From: Hyperoodon ampullatus
Lineage: Eukaryota > Chordata > Mammalia > Artiodactyla > Ziphiidae
DNA length: 64,000 nt
Assembly: GCA_949752795.1 (NCBI GenBank)
Contig: OX457056.1
Span: 174,306,428-174,370,427, forward strand
Direction: 5' to 3'
The notes under the pieces were generated by a model that saw only the letters and a program-made list of their open reading frames with translations, did not search any database and was not told the origin of the DNA. Positions 41,201-56,200 of this stretch are shown piece after piece. The translations under genes were made by a program, and so were the position numbers. Position 1 is the stretch's first letter; each line of letters opens with the position of its first letter.

Positions 41201-44200
41201 TTTTGATATCTTTGCACAATGGACTACTATGCAGCAAAAAAAAAAAAAAAAAAAAGAATAACCTGCTGCCACATGAAAAAACGAAGATGAATCTCACAGA
41301 TGTAATGATGGGAAAGAAACCAGACACAAAGACTGCATGCTATATATTTCCACTTATATGGAACTGGAAAAACTTATCTACAGTGATAGACATCAGAAGG
41401 GTTATCTCTTGAGATGACAGTGGAAATTAACTAGAAAGAAACATACCAGAGCTTCTGAGTGCTCAAGTAAAAGTCTTTATATTGATGGCAGCTAAATATG
41501 TGTTCACAGATAAAAATATCAAGCTATATAGTTAAGATCTGTGCACATTGCTCAATTAGCTCAATTTAATGAAAAAAGGAAAGTGTTGGTCCCCCTTTGA
41601 TTACCAATTCTACTTCAGATAATTTATCCTGCAGATTTTCTAATGTGTAAAATAATTTTGTACACGGAAATTATTGGAAACAAACAAAACTGAGGAATAT
41701 GCAAATAAATTATGGTGAGATCATAAAATAATATTCAGAGGTGAAAAAGAATGAGAAAGCTCTTTAACACTGATATGGAAACTTTCAGAAAGGAAATTTA
41801 GTAGTGGGATTAAGAAGACATTTCTGGAACCTAAATTCCAATTCCAACACTAACTACCTTTGAAAACTTGGTCATGGTCCTTAGCCTCTCTATGCCTTGG
41901 TCTCTCCACCTGTAAACTGGGGGTAATAATAGTAGCAGTATACTTCATGATGTGGTCATGACGACCAAATAGTTTAATGCACATAAAGACTTAAGAGCAC
42001 CTGGTATACAAATGCTTAATGAAAATTAGCCACTGCCATCACCACCCTCATATCATCCTAAAAATACCACCTTCAATAAGATAGCAGCAGCAGCATAAGA
42101 TACATTATTCCATGGGCATCATTATCATTGTCATAAGATATACTGCTTCCCGGAAAAAAGCATGGTTTAGAACGTTTGTAGGATGCAACCTTCGTATAAA
42201 AATGGAAGAAAACAGGACCATGTATTCATTTTGTTGTAATATACATGAAAATCTCTTCAATAATCTGTAAAAAAACTAATCAGGGGTTACCTATTTTGTG
42301 GAGAAGAGGTGATAAGACAGAGGGTCGGGAGTTCAACTTTTCACTGTACCTCAGTGTTAGAAATAACTGAAACATTTGATCCATGTGAATGTAGTACCTA
42401 CTTAAGAATTATATAAACAAAAACATTGCTAGCATTCACGTTCAATTATAGAGTAAATGAAACCAAAGTTCACTTTCATTCAGCAAGTTTTATAAACAAA
42501 GTTTAAAAACTAGACGTGTAAAAACAAATGAGTGCGCTCTGGTTTCATGTATTTCTAGGTGAATACAATAACAAAAGGGGAATCAAGGTATAGTGATTAT
42601 TTTATCTTCACTACTATTACCAATTAAGTAGTAAGTACTATCATAAATAGTTTGGCCCTACTCATTCAGTTTTTCTGTTCCCTACTGACCCCAGCTCCTA
42701 GAAAGTTTCCTGCTCAATTGGCTATTTCCGATCATATCATTCAAACAAACCCAGTTTCTGCTTAACTTTTTTCCTTGAGAACCTGGGATATAAATGGCTA
42801 TTGCAGGATGTCTACTGAACCAAACTATGGTACCTATTCGAGATTTACAAACAAATACATTCTTTTGTATCATTTTTTAAATACAAAATTATTTGAAAAC
42901 AGAGCAGGAAAAGTTTTATGGGCTAGCTGCCAAAACAGGAATTTAGACTTGCTATATAAAACCCAATATTAAGGCAGTTTTCAAGAAAAATAGCATTTTA
43001 CCTATTGTTCAAAATAGTGTCAGGCAAGGAAAAAAAGATGTTGACTTCTAATTTTTTAAAGCTATTTCTTCTATCTTAGGCATGACTTATTTAAGAGTAG
43101 GTATGATTTCATTAACTTTGCCTTCATGTTTCATTAGCAACTCCAAAAATTCCATATACTAACTTTATTACAATTTTGTCAACAATTTCAGATACATCTC
43201 ACCTTGTTGCCTCTAGGTGGCATAGCTATATTTAAGAAAAGCAAAAGGATATTCTTTGAAAATAGAAAAAAATCTTGGTACTATTTCTTAGCTTTAAAGA
43301 ATTGTGTATCACATTTTTTAAAAGATTAAAAGTATGAAAGATAAAAGAATAGCTTATTCCTTCAAGAAAAGGATTATACTAATTTAAATTGTTGAATAGC
43401 TAGGAAGTTCAAAAATAGATGTTTTAAACTGGTATTAAATTAAATAAAACTACAAGTTTCACATGGTACAGTGTCATGTCTTTAACAATGAAGCTTATAA
43501 AATGCCTTTTGTGTGTGTCTGCGTTTCATTTCTCTTGCCCAACTTTTTCTAGTTAACTACTAAAAAAACTTCAGATGCTGCTGCATCTCTCTTACTTCTC
43601 CTTCAGTACTTCTCAGTTTCATGTTATTTTATAATCAAAACCTGAATGAGAAAACACTTTCAAACTGAAAGAGAAAAGCCTTCATATTTTAATTACTGCT
43701 TCAAGCTTTCTTTGAAAGGTGACTACAAAACAACAGAATGTGAACTTACAGAAACCAGACTCAGACTTACAGAAATCAAACATCTATTTGTGAAGAGAGT
43801 CCTAAACTATCAACACTAACTTTAAGCCCAAAAGGACAGATGACTGATATAAACACAGCTGAGTCTTTGCTAATGTAGACTCTACCCACCGTCATCTGGG
43901 CTGAGTAACACACACATTAATCCTTCTGCCTTGCCAGATAATCTACTTACTCCTCTGCCTGTTTGGGACACTAGGTAATGTATCCTAAGTTGAGGAGCAA
44001 AGAGAAAACTAAAACACAGAATTGAGGAAAATCTACTCTAATTCAAGCTTGCTTCAAGACCATTTCCAGTGGTAGACGCTCTTTTGTCTTTTTAAGAAAA
44101 TAATACTTCACTTAAAGTAAAATATATCACGTTTCAAGATTATTTGGTGCTTTGATAAAATACTGTCTAGATGAGCTGGAGGCAGAAATCAGAATGCAGG

Positions 44201-47200
44201 CTTCCTCACTCCCAGGCTAGCCTCAAGCCATTGCTGGGAAATGTCCTTCACAGTCATCAGTAATTCCTTCCACTATGCTCTGAATGCATGTATACGTACT
44301 CCAGGATGTTAGTATCTTATAATAACCACAATATGAAATAAAAACTAGCATGGCTAATTTCATAATTATCAACTCAGGAATCAGATTCACTTAAATGACT
44401 CATTAATAAAAAGATCTGTTCCTATACATTAATAACTGGTTATTCTACCAAAGATTAATAGACATGTAAAATGGTAAATAACACAAGACATTAACTTGAT
44501 TAGCATTAAAATTGAAGATATTTGGGTCAATACTGTCACTTGCAGCAACTAAACTGAAATTATCACTATTACTCTAAATTCAAAAGGAGTCTAAAAATTA
44601 TGATGTGTAGTCGGATAAGGCACTAGATGGCAAAGAAGGAAAACCTCTCACTGTTCATTGTGCATCTTTCGGCAAATGAGTCACACTTTCTGGGTTGAGA
44701 GTTGGACTGCATACACCCAAGATGTTTCCAAATTTTAAGGTCAAGGTCTAGTTGAATGGATTTGCTTACAAAGTTTACTGAAAATTCCTATGCCAAATTC
44801 AATCCCATACATTTCACTTCGTAGTAACTCAATTTCCCTTTAAACTCAGAATTACACCCAAAGTCGCCTCTTACTTAAAGAGAGCAATTTATGTCAAAAG
44901 TTTTAAAAAAACAATCTTCATTTGAGCTTAACTACGCATAGGGAAAAATGAGAATACTTAGTGTTTATGCATAACATTAACGATTGCCGTACCATTAAAA
45001 CCGCATAGTTACTAAGGGAGTAGCACTGAATGGTGGTGATATTTTCATCTGAGCAGAGTATACGGCACCCATCTGATGTCCAGCCTCCTTGTCCGTTCAG
45101 CAAATCGAAATCCCACTGGGCGGCCACAGGATCTGCTCCGTGCGCAATTCGACGCAGTGTCACATTAACAGGGATGTGGTGGGTATCGATATTCACACCA
45201 TCTGGAGGATATGGGAAATAAAAATATTTCTGAAACAAACTTCATAAACAATTAAATGTCAACTTATCCACGAATGGGAACTCTGCAAATACCTTTTCTT
45301 CACTAGTGACTCATTAAAATGAGAAGGAACAAAAATAAGCATCTTTAGGAACAGGGCATGATAAAGTCGTATTGTCCAGTGACTACAGGATGACATATGC
45401 CACAGACAAACCTATTTTGGTGAGAATCACTGGGGTAACCACTGTACGCCGTTTTCCATCATCGGCCAAATTTGTCGAATTCCCGGTGGCTGGAAAAAGC
45501 TTTCCATTGCGGAATGCGATGAGTTGAAGCTTATAGAGAGAGTCATCACTTGGTCTGACTTCTCTTTTTTGCTTTGGTGAGAAAAGGGAAGGAGGAAGCT
45601 GAATAGAAGCCTCTACAATAGTATTCTGAAAATATATTAAAAAAACAAAAACAAAAATAAAGAAGAGTTGTCATATTAGTAGGTAAAAACCAGGAGTATT
45701 TTAGATAGTTATGCATGTTGTCTAGTTATACGCTGAATATAGTTTTTAAATGTAGGTATGTGAAATTTAATAGTTAGAACAATTTATCCGTTAAGTGAAA
45801 TGTCTAAACAGCATATAATAGCATAGAACAAAAGAAGTTGAAAACGAGGAAAAAGCAAACTTTATTTCAGAGTGCTAAAGTAGTGAACAAGGGATTATTT
45901 CAAGCTATAAAGTGAATTTTCCTGATAATGTACATTGCTGAAGTAGATAGCATTAAACAGAACAGGGATCCCAGTGACCACTCTTCACATGAATTTTACA
46001 ATGACAAAATATGGTAAATGAGCACAAAGGGAGCATATCACAAACGTGAATATAATTAATTTGGGCTTATGAAACTTTAAGGTGATTTATGATGGATTCC
46101 AACTGTCAAACGACAGAAGAAAGAAATTATGCACAAACATAATAGAAGTTTAGATTCAACAAACTTATTTTAGCAGAAGACTGAGACTAAGAAACACATC
46201 ACGTTTAGGAAAACACAGTAACAAAGAGGAACAAGTGAAAATTCTGGCTGGGCACTGGCTGTTCTTCAGATTTCTTTATTAGGGATTTTAAAATTATAAA
46301 TTATTCAGCATTTCATAAAAAATGAATCTGTACACCAGGGAGGCAAATAATTATCTAAAAACGTCCTCATTTTAAAGACATCACAAAGCCGCTCTCTTGG
46401 CACTCACTTCTCTCTCCAATCCAACATACACAATGCCAACAGAATTTCCTCTTCAACAAATCTGTTGTTATTTCAGTTCAAATAACACCTTGGTTCCCAA
46501 ATGTTTAGAAACTATGGCCAAAAAATCCTAAGTATGCCATATAATTTGGCTAATTTCCTTGTCCCAAATTCGTCCCCTAACACTCCCTACACCACAAGAC
46601 TGGGCCACAATGAGTTTATCACTTTTTGAAATCTTCTTTTTAAATGCCACTGTGCACGTGTCAGCATCTCTGGCTGAAATGCTCCATGATTCTTTTATTT
46701 GGTAAGCTCAAACTGGTCAGATTTGATTTTCAGTAAGTTAATTCTGCTGGCAATGCAAAGGATAGAGGATCGGGATGAGAGAGGCTGGCAGCCAAGAGAA
46801 GGATGCTGCAAAGTTCTATAAATAGGGCTTTTGGTTGGGGGGGATGATTAATTACATGACTCGTCCAGATACTGCTTTTACAGGTAGGTGCTCCCTCTTC
46901 TAGACTCATGCAGCATTCTGTACACAGCTCCATGATAACTAATACTTAAAAGTAGCACTGTGTATCTCACTGTCTGCTCCTCTTAACTAGAGTAAGAGAA
47001 TTTTTGAATGCAGATAATCTCATTTATTTTTGGATAGCCTATATTAATAATAGTTCCTGGCACTAGTATTCAATAAAATAGCCCATTGTTTATGAAATTA
47101 ATGAAAGTCTGTGTGGCATTTTTTTAAAAGGTTCTACTGAAGCAAATGATTGACTTCAGATTTAGTTTTTAACTGCCGTGCTTAGAACAATGTTGTAACA

Positions 47201-50200
47201 CAGCAAATAACCATAAATATCTGTTGGAAAAAGTATTTCAGAAGTTTGAATATTGACAGTTGAATATTACTTTTAAATTGAGGATGCCAAGAAAATATTC
47301 AGTAGAAATATTTCACCTAAGAAAACATATAAAAAGGTTTCTACTATTCTCACAAATATAACTTGATAGGAAAGCAAAGTTTATTATAAATTCATTCACT
47401 AATATAGTATATTTCTATCAAGTATATAAATTTCTCCTAAGTATATAAGGATGCATGTGAAAAAGGAAAAACATCAGTAGATTGATTTAATTAGAAGGTC
47501 AAAATCCTGAGGAACTGTTACATACCAGACATTTATTAAGCTTAAGTACTTTAAAATTCATAAAATAATTCTGTTGTGAACATAAAATAACTTGAAAACA
47601 AAGCGTAGCTCTCTGGGAAAGTTTTATAATAAATCAAATTAATTTAAAAAAAGAAGTCATACTTTACTTTCTAAAAGAGCTGAAAAAGGAAATGACAACT
47701 ATACTTTCTAGAAGTATAAGCTTTTTTCTACACAAATTTAAACTTGTAAAACCATCCCAACAACAACAAATGAAAAACCTCAGGTGTACGGACAGATCCC
47801 TGAGAGATGAGAGCTACAAATTCAAGGCTCTTAGACACTTACGATTTCTAAAACATCTTTCAAAGTCCAACAAAGAATATTACTAAATAATAATTATAGG
47901 TCCCCTGGGGTGGCCTGGGGTGCTGGAAAAGCAAACTTCACCTATATCAATAATATTTAATTTTTATAGTAAAAAAGCAACACTTGCATATTTAATCTCC
48001 TTAAAAGAAGTACTGATCATTTATTCCAAAAAGGTTGTAAATCTAATGGAAAAAATCACTAAGGAACACATTTGTTACATTTACTGTGATTATACTTTTT
48101 GCCAGTTAGCCTGAAGACAAGAACACAAAGGTAATAATTTCATTTAACCATATATTCATTTTTAAACATATGGATTACAGCAATGGAAATAGATATAAAA
48201 CATACGAATTATAGCTAATAAATCAGAAAAATCTCTCCTAAAAACTTCTGGGGAACCCTCCTACACTGTTGGTGGGAATGTAAGTTGGTGCAGCCACTAT
48301 GGAAAACAGTATGGAGGTTCCTTAAAAAACTAAACATAGAGCTGCCATATGATCCAGCAATCCCACTCGTGGGTATATATCTGACAAAACTGTAATTCAA
48401 AAAGACAACCTGCACCCCTGTGTTCGTATTCATAGCAGTACTATTCACAATAGCCAAGATATGGAAACAACCTAAATGTCCTTCGACAGATGAATGAATA
48501 AAGAAGTGGTACATATATACAATGGAATACTACTCAGTCATAAAAAAGAATGAAATAATGCCATTTGCAGCAGTATGGATGGAACTAGAGATTATCACAC
48601 TAAGTGAAGGAAGTCAGAAAGAGAAAGACAAATACCATATGATATCACTTATACGTGGAATCTAAAATATGACACAAATGAACTCATCTATGAAACAGAA
48701 ACAGACACACAGACATAGAGAACAGACTTGTGGTTGCCAAGGGGGAGGGGGAGTGGGGAGGGATGGACTGGGAGTTTGGGGTTAGCAGATGCAAACCATC
48801 ATATATAGAATAGATAAACAACAAGGTCCTACTGTAAAGCACAAGGAACTACATTCAATAACTTGTAATAAACCATAATGGAAAATAATAAAAAAAAGAA
48901 TGTATATACAGGTATAACTGAATCATTTTGCTGTACAGCAAAAATTAACACAACATTGTAAATCAACTATATTTCAATTAAAAAAAAACTTTTGGAAAGA
49001 CATGTTTTTGGTATCTAACATCTATTATTGAAGACCATATGCCACCCATGGGGAGAGGGACATGGGATCTGAAAGAAGAAACCAGAATTTGGATCCCAGC
49101 TTCACCATGTAGTAGCTGCTTAACACGGCACAGTTTTGTCTACCCTGTGAGTTGCATCTGTCACGTGCAGCTAATGATCTTCCTAACAAATGATTATGAG
49201 GACCAAAGGAGATCATGACCATGACAAGCACAAAAGGCTATGGAACTGTGGGTGGTATTTTTATTATTATTTCAGGCATACCTCGTTTTATTGCACTTCA
49301 CAGATAACTGCATTTTGCGGGGCAGGAGGTGGTTTTTTTTTTTTTTTTTTTTTTAAACAAACTGAAGGTTTGTGGCAACCCTGTGTTGTCAGACAGTTAG
49401 CATTTTTTAGCAATAAAGTATATTTTAATTTAAGGTTTGTACACTGTATTTTAGGCATAATGCAACTGTACACTTAATAGACTATAGTATAGTATAAACA
49501 TAACTTTTACATGCACTGGGAAACCACAAATTTGTATGACTTTATTACAATATTTGCTTTACTACAGTTATCTGGAACCGAACCCACAATATCTCCGAGG
49601 TCTGCCTGTACTGCCATAGTGTGGCAGGTCGTTATCTGGAGGCTGGGGAGAGAGAAAAATGCCTTAAAGTAATTGACTTACCAACAGTCATCTAAAACCT
49701 CATCTTGTTTTGACTTCTACAACTCAGCTTTAGTTTTAACTTCAATACTAAAAAATTGACAAACTATACACACATGAAATAATGTTATCACAGAGCTCTA
49801 ATCATGAATTTATTTGCTGAATTCATGCATATTTCCTTATTTAGAATGACACTAAAAGAAGAAAATGATAAGTATCATAACAGATATATTTTCACTAGAT
49901 TTTAACATCATTCCTTATGAAACAATCTGGACTTCTGACACTACGTAATTAATAAATCAAAATTTTCTGAAATCCTAATTTTGTTTAAGTCTCTAGAATT
50001 CTAAAAATTAAATCAGAATGGGTCAAAGAGCCAGCTGATTAAAAACAGTAATTTGTTCATGTCTCCTTGACTATCTACTCATTAGATTTTAAACAGATAG
50101 ATGTTATGATACAACCTAATTATTTTCTTGTGTATAATTAGTTATTAACTTCATTCCACCTTTTGATTATCTCACCACTGAAGATTAACAGGGGTTATGT

Positions 50201-53200
50201 TTGCCTTTAGAATTTTTTTTAACTGACTTTCTTTGCGAATTAAGTTTGGTTGTTAATTTTTGTTCAACGGCATTTATTGGATGTTTCCTTCCTCTGTGCA
50301 TGGCACTGTGCAGAATCTAGAGATATACAATGAAATAAGCCATTGTCCTTGCCCTCAAATATTAAAAATCTAGCAAGGAAAAGACAACAACAATAATAAA
50401 ACAATAAGAGCTAACATTTATTAAGTGCTAACCCTGTGCCAGGCACTGCTGTAAATGTCTACGTATTTGCCTTATTAAACCCTCTCAATAACCCTTTGAG
50501 TTCAGTATCACTTCATGACCCCTATGTAACAGAAAGGAACTGACATTCAGAGAGGTTAAGATACTTGCCCAAGGTTTCATAGCTTTAAAGTGGGGGAGCC
50601 GAATATGAACACATTTAGGTAACCATATCCTCTGGCCTCTCACTATAACTCAACTCACCAGCATACCAGCTTCTGATTATTCTAGACAGTGAACAAAGCA
50701 CTATAGAGCTAACAGGCAATGATGAATTCTGTCTGAGGAAGAGAAGGAAGCTGCCAACCGAATGGAGTCTTAGGAGACAGTAGCAGGGATCTCCCCAAGC
50801 AGGGGGGGCACTGAGGGCATGAAAAGGGGTACATATGAAGGCAGGAAGTGTGACGATGTATACGACTGGCTTGGAAATTAAAAGGACTTCAGCTGGGCTA
50901 AAGCCCTAGATGGGATGAGAGAAATATGGGATGCATAAAGAAAACCTGATTTCTAAATTCCAGTCAAGAAAATTTTAAAGAACCAATTCTTTCTGGCTAC
51001 ATTAACAGCTGAATTCAAAGCACCAACAGCTACTAAAAGCTCTTAGCAGTTAATCGAAAATAGGTAATATTTTGGATGCTAACAAATCTGAATTATGGTA
51101 GCAACAGTGGAAGGAAGCATTTGGTTAAGAAAAAAATTAGATTAGGTGCTCTAAGGGTCAGATGACAGGTAATTCAATCTCCAACTGGCTGAAGGACTGA
51201 GACCAGGCACTGGATTTCATCAATGAATCAAGCACTAGCTCTGACCTCGAGTAACCCTCAGTCCAACCCAGGAGTTGTAAGAAACCCATTTGGCTCCTGC
51301 GTGTAACATGCAATGCCTGAGATGAGCAGAGTGTTATGGGCAAAGCGAGGAAGAGAAATTCAGATGAGGATGGAAGAGGCGAGGACAGACCAAATGCTAT
51401 TAGGTAAGATTCTCGAAGTTGACATTTCTGCTGTGTGTTATCATCAAACCAAGGAGCTCGGGAGGGGAGAGGAGGAGCAGGGGGTCTAGTAGAAGAATGA
51501 GCAGGAGCCTTGCCTAAGAATGGTCAGTAGTTGGAAGAGACAACAAGGGAAGTTTTCTGTTACTAGACAAGGGCAGATAAATGATGAAGTTAACTGACAG
51601 CTAGCCTCCAAGGGACACCATTTATCGTGGGATCTGCAAGGTCCATTTCTGTGTTGCGTAGATGCAGGGATAACATTCACAATACTAACAATCTGAGCAG
51701 CTTCCTCAGAGGGGAAGTCTCGTACAGGACCTCTGCTCTGTAGGTACCAGCCCTTCAGTTGCTAAAGGGTGGACAGACTGGGTCGTGTTCCTGGAAGAAG
51801 GACCAGGACGCCAGCTGAGGAGACTCAGGGGACTGGGGCAGCAGCTACTCGCTAAAGGGTAAGGAAGTACTTCAATATTTTACTAACTGGTATGGTTGGA
51901 TTGGTACGTGTTGGCTGAAGACTGCCCTAGGCAGACCAATCTGTATGAGAAGGACGAATTTTTAAGAAGAGCCTGGAGACACAGAGACAAAATAGGAGCT
52001 CACGATAGTGTGGGCAATGCAGAACGGAAGTCCAATCTGGGCTGTGAAGGTAATAAAGGCAGGACAATAGAGATTCAAGAAATATGTAGAAAGCAACTCA
52101 AGCCAGGCTCCTACTGCTAAGGACTGTCTTTTTATGGGTTTAACTTCTTACGCTAGCATGTTCTCCCATCCAAGGGTAATGCAATCAATTATGAGATGTT
52201 CAAGATGTCTAGTTAGTATATTCAAGGCATTAAAAAAAAACAGGCAAAAAGAGTAAAAACTGCCATAGTATGAAGTCTACAATGTAAAAGTTTCCTGTTA
52301 AAATGCTAAGGCATGTGGTACTCTCAACATGAAAATTTTTAACTCTTTTTGTGTCATGAAGGATATGTTCCGTTTTCACTAGGTTTAAGCATGTCCATTG
52401 ATAAAGCATGAATAATAGTGTGATGTGTCCCTGGTTTCTGGCCACCAAGATGATCTTAAAATGATAGAACAGTATGAAATTAACAAATTTGAGAGTATTC
52501 ATTTAAAGCTTTCTACTTCAGCAGGTAGAAACTCGCCTTACCCAAAGGGATAGGTTGTAAAGTTGATGAAATGTTGGGTTTCATCATTTTTAATTTCTCT
52601 TAGATGATCGTCTAAGATAGAAGGGTTCATCAATTTTAAGTATTCCTAAAAGACATACACCTCTCATGGGCTTGTGTGTGATGCTGTTTTGATGCCTTTT
52701 GTGGTACGTTTTTACCAACAAAAAACACTCTAAGGAAAGGAGCAGGCATAAAGGAGTAGCATCGCTGGGTGCGTCAAATACGCTCATACAGCCAAGAGTA
52801 AGAAATCATGCCAATTTTCCTCTGAATATATGGTGTCAAGTAAATATATTATCATTAGACATTCTGACATAGTTGAGATTGTCTTGGGCAGTGGGTGAAG
52901 TTGGACTATTATTAAATTAGGCAAACTGGCTCTCCTTATGGAGGTCACCAGGGTAAAGTATGACAAAATATATTAATTCTTCACTCATCCATTCATTCAA
53001 TATTTGAGGCTCCACAGTGTACCAGGACACCTAACACCTATTTCATTGATTATTAGCAGGCATTAAAATGACTGGAATACTGTTTGTGACATAATTCAGG
53101 AACAAACCAGAAACAAAGAAAGCACTGTGTAATTATAAACTACCGAAAACATAGTTACACATGGCCGCACAAAGCTCAACAAAAAATCGTGATTCCATTA

Positions 53201-56200
53201 AGGTGTTGAAATTGTACTTTCACCGTTTGCTTCAATGCAGTTTAATGAAACACGCCTGAACCGCAAATTTTAAAAATCAATAAAAATGCTTTTAATTTTG
53301 CGTACTGCAATAAAACACACAATTTGTGAACACACATCACATGCTTGCGCTTCTGTGCTAAAAATCTTGATCTACAGCTTGCCTGATTAAATGCCTGGAT
53401 TTTCCCATTAGGCCCAGGAGGCACAGAGGCAAGGGCACACAATACTTTTAGGAGGTCTACGAAAATGTTTTTCTTTAAAATCAGAAGCATAAAAATGAAC
53501 TTTAAAGTCAAAGAAAATGTCTTAATATGTAATATTAATATATTCATCTTCTTACCCCTGCAGTTGTAAAATATAATTTTGACATATTTGTGTGGAGAAA
53601 GGGATCCAGAGGGCAAAAATGTCTAGGCCCATGAAAATCATGATGTGTCCCTTCTTGGTCTAAATTTCTTTCAAAACAACAGCAAAGGCAATACCAATAT
53701 ACCCTCCCTCCAAATAACTTTTAGTATGGTTATCTTTGCAAAGCAAAATATTCTGAGTACAGTCATCCTCCATATCCACAGAGGACTGACTCCAGGATCC
53801 CCTTGGATACCAAAACCTATGGATGCTCAAGTCTCTCATGTTAACATGGCATAACAGCTGCATATAACTAGGCATACCTTCCAGTATACTTACTTTAAAT
53901 CATCTCTAGATTACTTATAATACCTAGTGCAGATGCTATGTAAATAACTGAAAATACAACGTAAATCCTACGTAAATAGTTGCCAGCATGCAGCAAATTT
54001 AAGTTTTGCTGTTTGGAAGTTTCTGGGATTTTTTTTTTTGGACTGAATATTTTCAATCTGCAGTTGGTTGAGTCCGCAGATGCAGAGCCTACATATACGG
54101 AGGGTCGACTGTATTCTAATCTAACTGTAAAGCCTTAAATGATTACAGAATATAACGTACCTTCAGAGCCAGACTTGAAAACGTATTTGAAACGTTGCAC
54201 TTAAAGCTCAGCTGTTTATCCAGGTTTCCATCTGGATCCCGCCTCCCATAGTCAGAAAAGCCTGTCCGGTCAGTAGCTGCCACTTTCTGGAACACGGTAC
54301 ATGTCATCCCAGTGAAGCCAGCAGCCTTGATGACATAAGCTTCCAGAGCAATATTGGGTGAATACTTCAAAAGTCAATCAAACAGGAGTTATAAAAGATT
54401 TATAATATGGGAAAAAAGCACTTTCAAAGAGTTTCAAACACAAAACACTATACATAAGCTAGAAGAGAAAGCTCACATTCTTACTAAACAAAGACACTGT
54501 AGGTAACTGGCAGAATGAAAAAAGATGCTGGAAACAAAAGGATGTCCTAAAATAGAAAGATACCCATGAAGAGGAAAAGAGCAAGTCCCAAAGTATGGAA
54601 GATCAGATATAAATGAGAAGTCAATTTACGATAATTTGAAGAGTACGCTGCAGGAAACTATGAGCTGAAAATGGAAGTGTCTTACTAAAAAAAAAACAAA
54701 ACACCAAGCTAGAAAAATCAGTGGACCCCCTTAATGATCATAATACACTTAAAAGTTGCTTCATTCAACACTTCATGCCATCTTCACTTTTTTCTTTCAC
54801 GGGGACAACAACTCTTAGCATTAAGTTTCACCAATAAAATCTTTATACAGACTCGCTCCAAAGCTGTTTCTTCAGAAAAAGAAGGGAGGTGCTAGGCCAG
54901 ACAGAAGTGTACAGATTTTAAAAGCAAATTAGGCCTGAAAATCACCTGAAAAAGATGGCACGTGACCCAACAATTTTAAGGAATGCAAGAGTGAGACTGA
55001 ACTCGAGGGTCCAGCAAAATGTACGGCCTGCCGATACAAACAGCCACCAAGCCCATGTCCGGAGGACTGCTGCCACCACTCCCACTGTGAGAACCACGAC
55101 AGAGGGCATGAGAAGTGACAGGCTGACGGGTCTCTTTCACATCCATCTAGATGACAGCATGTGCTGTAAACTTCAGGGACAAGATGACATCTCCTTCCTT
55201 CAAGGATGATTCATTCTATGCCTACTATAGAGGCAAGGCATCATTCTAAGTATCATATGTGGACGAAGTCCCCTTTAAAAAAATTTTTTTAAACACAGGA
55301 CTTCCATGCGAGGCATCTAAATCTATTGGGAAGATTAAAAATTTTAAATATAAGAAGGCAGAATTTTCCAAGTACCATATGCACAGTAGAAAATAACTGG
55401 TGTCTTCCTAAATTTTTAAGACTAAGGAATCTTTGCATTAGCTTTTGTCCCACAGATGACACATTGTGAAAAATCTTACTAAATTCAATTATATTTAACA
55501 AATTATATTCGAAATTTTTTTGTCAATCAAAGACATATATAATCATGGTAAACATGTGAAACCTCAGTTGAAAGAAAGAAAACTACCATTTTGAGATGCC
55601 CTTGAAGCCATATCATAAGTAGATATATAGTTTCTCAGAAACTTTTTTATACTTTGAAATGGTGTGCAAATACCCACTACACTGCCCCCTATTATATCCT
55701 TGGGTTCTCAGAAGAACGAAGGAAGTTCTCTGTGCTGAGTAATAAGCAAGGCTGAAGCACAGGATTGAAAATGGATCTAAATGACCTGGAGGACCAAGTG
55801 TGGCCCCAAAACTGGGAAGCTCATCTCAAGTAAGATCATATGCCTGAGAGGGCAACTACCCTGAACTATGTTGTCAAGATAGGAGTCATGCTAAGCCTCC
55901 ATTTTGTTTATTATTCAGGAAAATAGTCCTAAACTTAACTGAGCAAAAGGACCAATAAAACACAGTCTCATCAAAAAGGTTCCACTGGGCTTCCCTGGTG
56001 GCGCAGTGGTTGAGAGTCCGCCTGCCGATGCAGGGGACATGGGTTCGTGACCCAGTCCGGGAAGATCCCACATGCCGCGGAGCGGCTGGGACCGTGAGCC
56101 ATGGCCGCTGAGCCTGCACGTCCGGAGCCTGTGCTCCACAACGGGAGAGGCCACAACAGTGAGAGGCCTGCGTACTGTGCAAAAAAAAAAGGTTCCACTG

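Noticed and set aside
45030..45221. Plus-strand frame over the GPS exon
   Set aside because: It is antisense to a clear ADGRA3 exon and has no support of its own.
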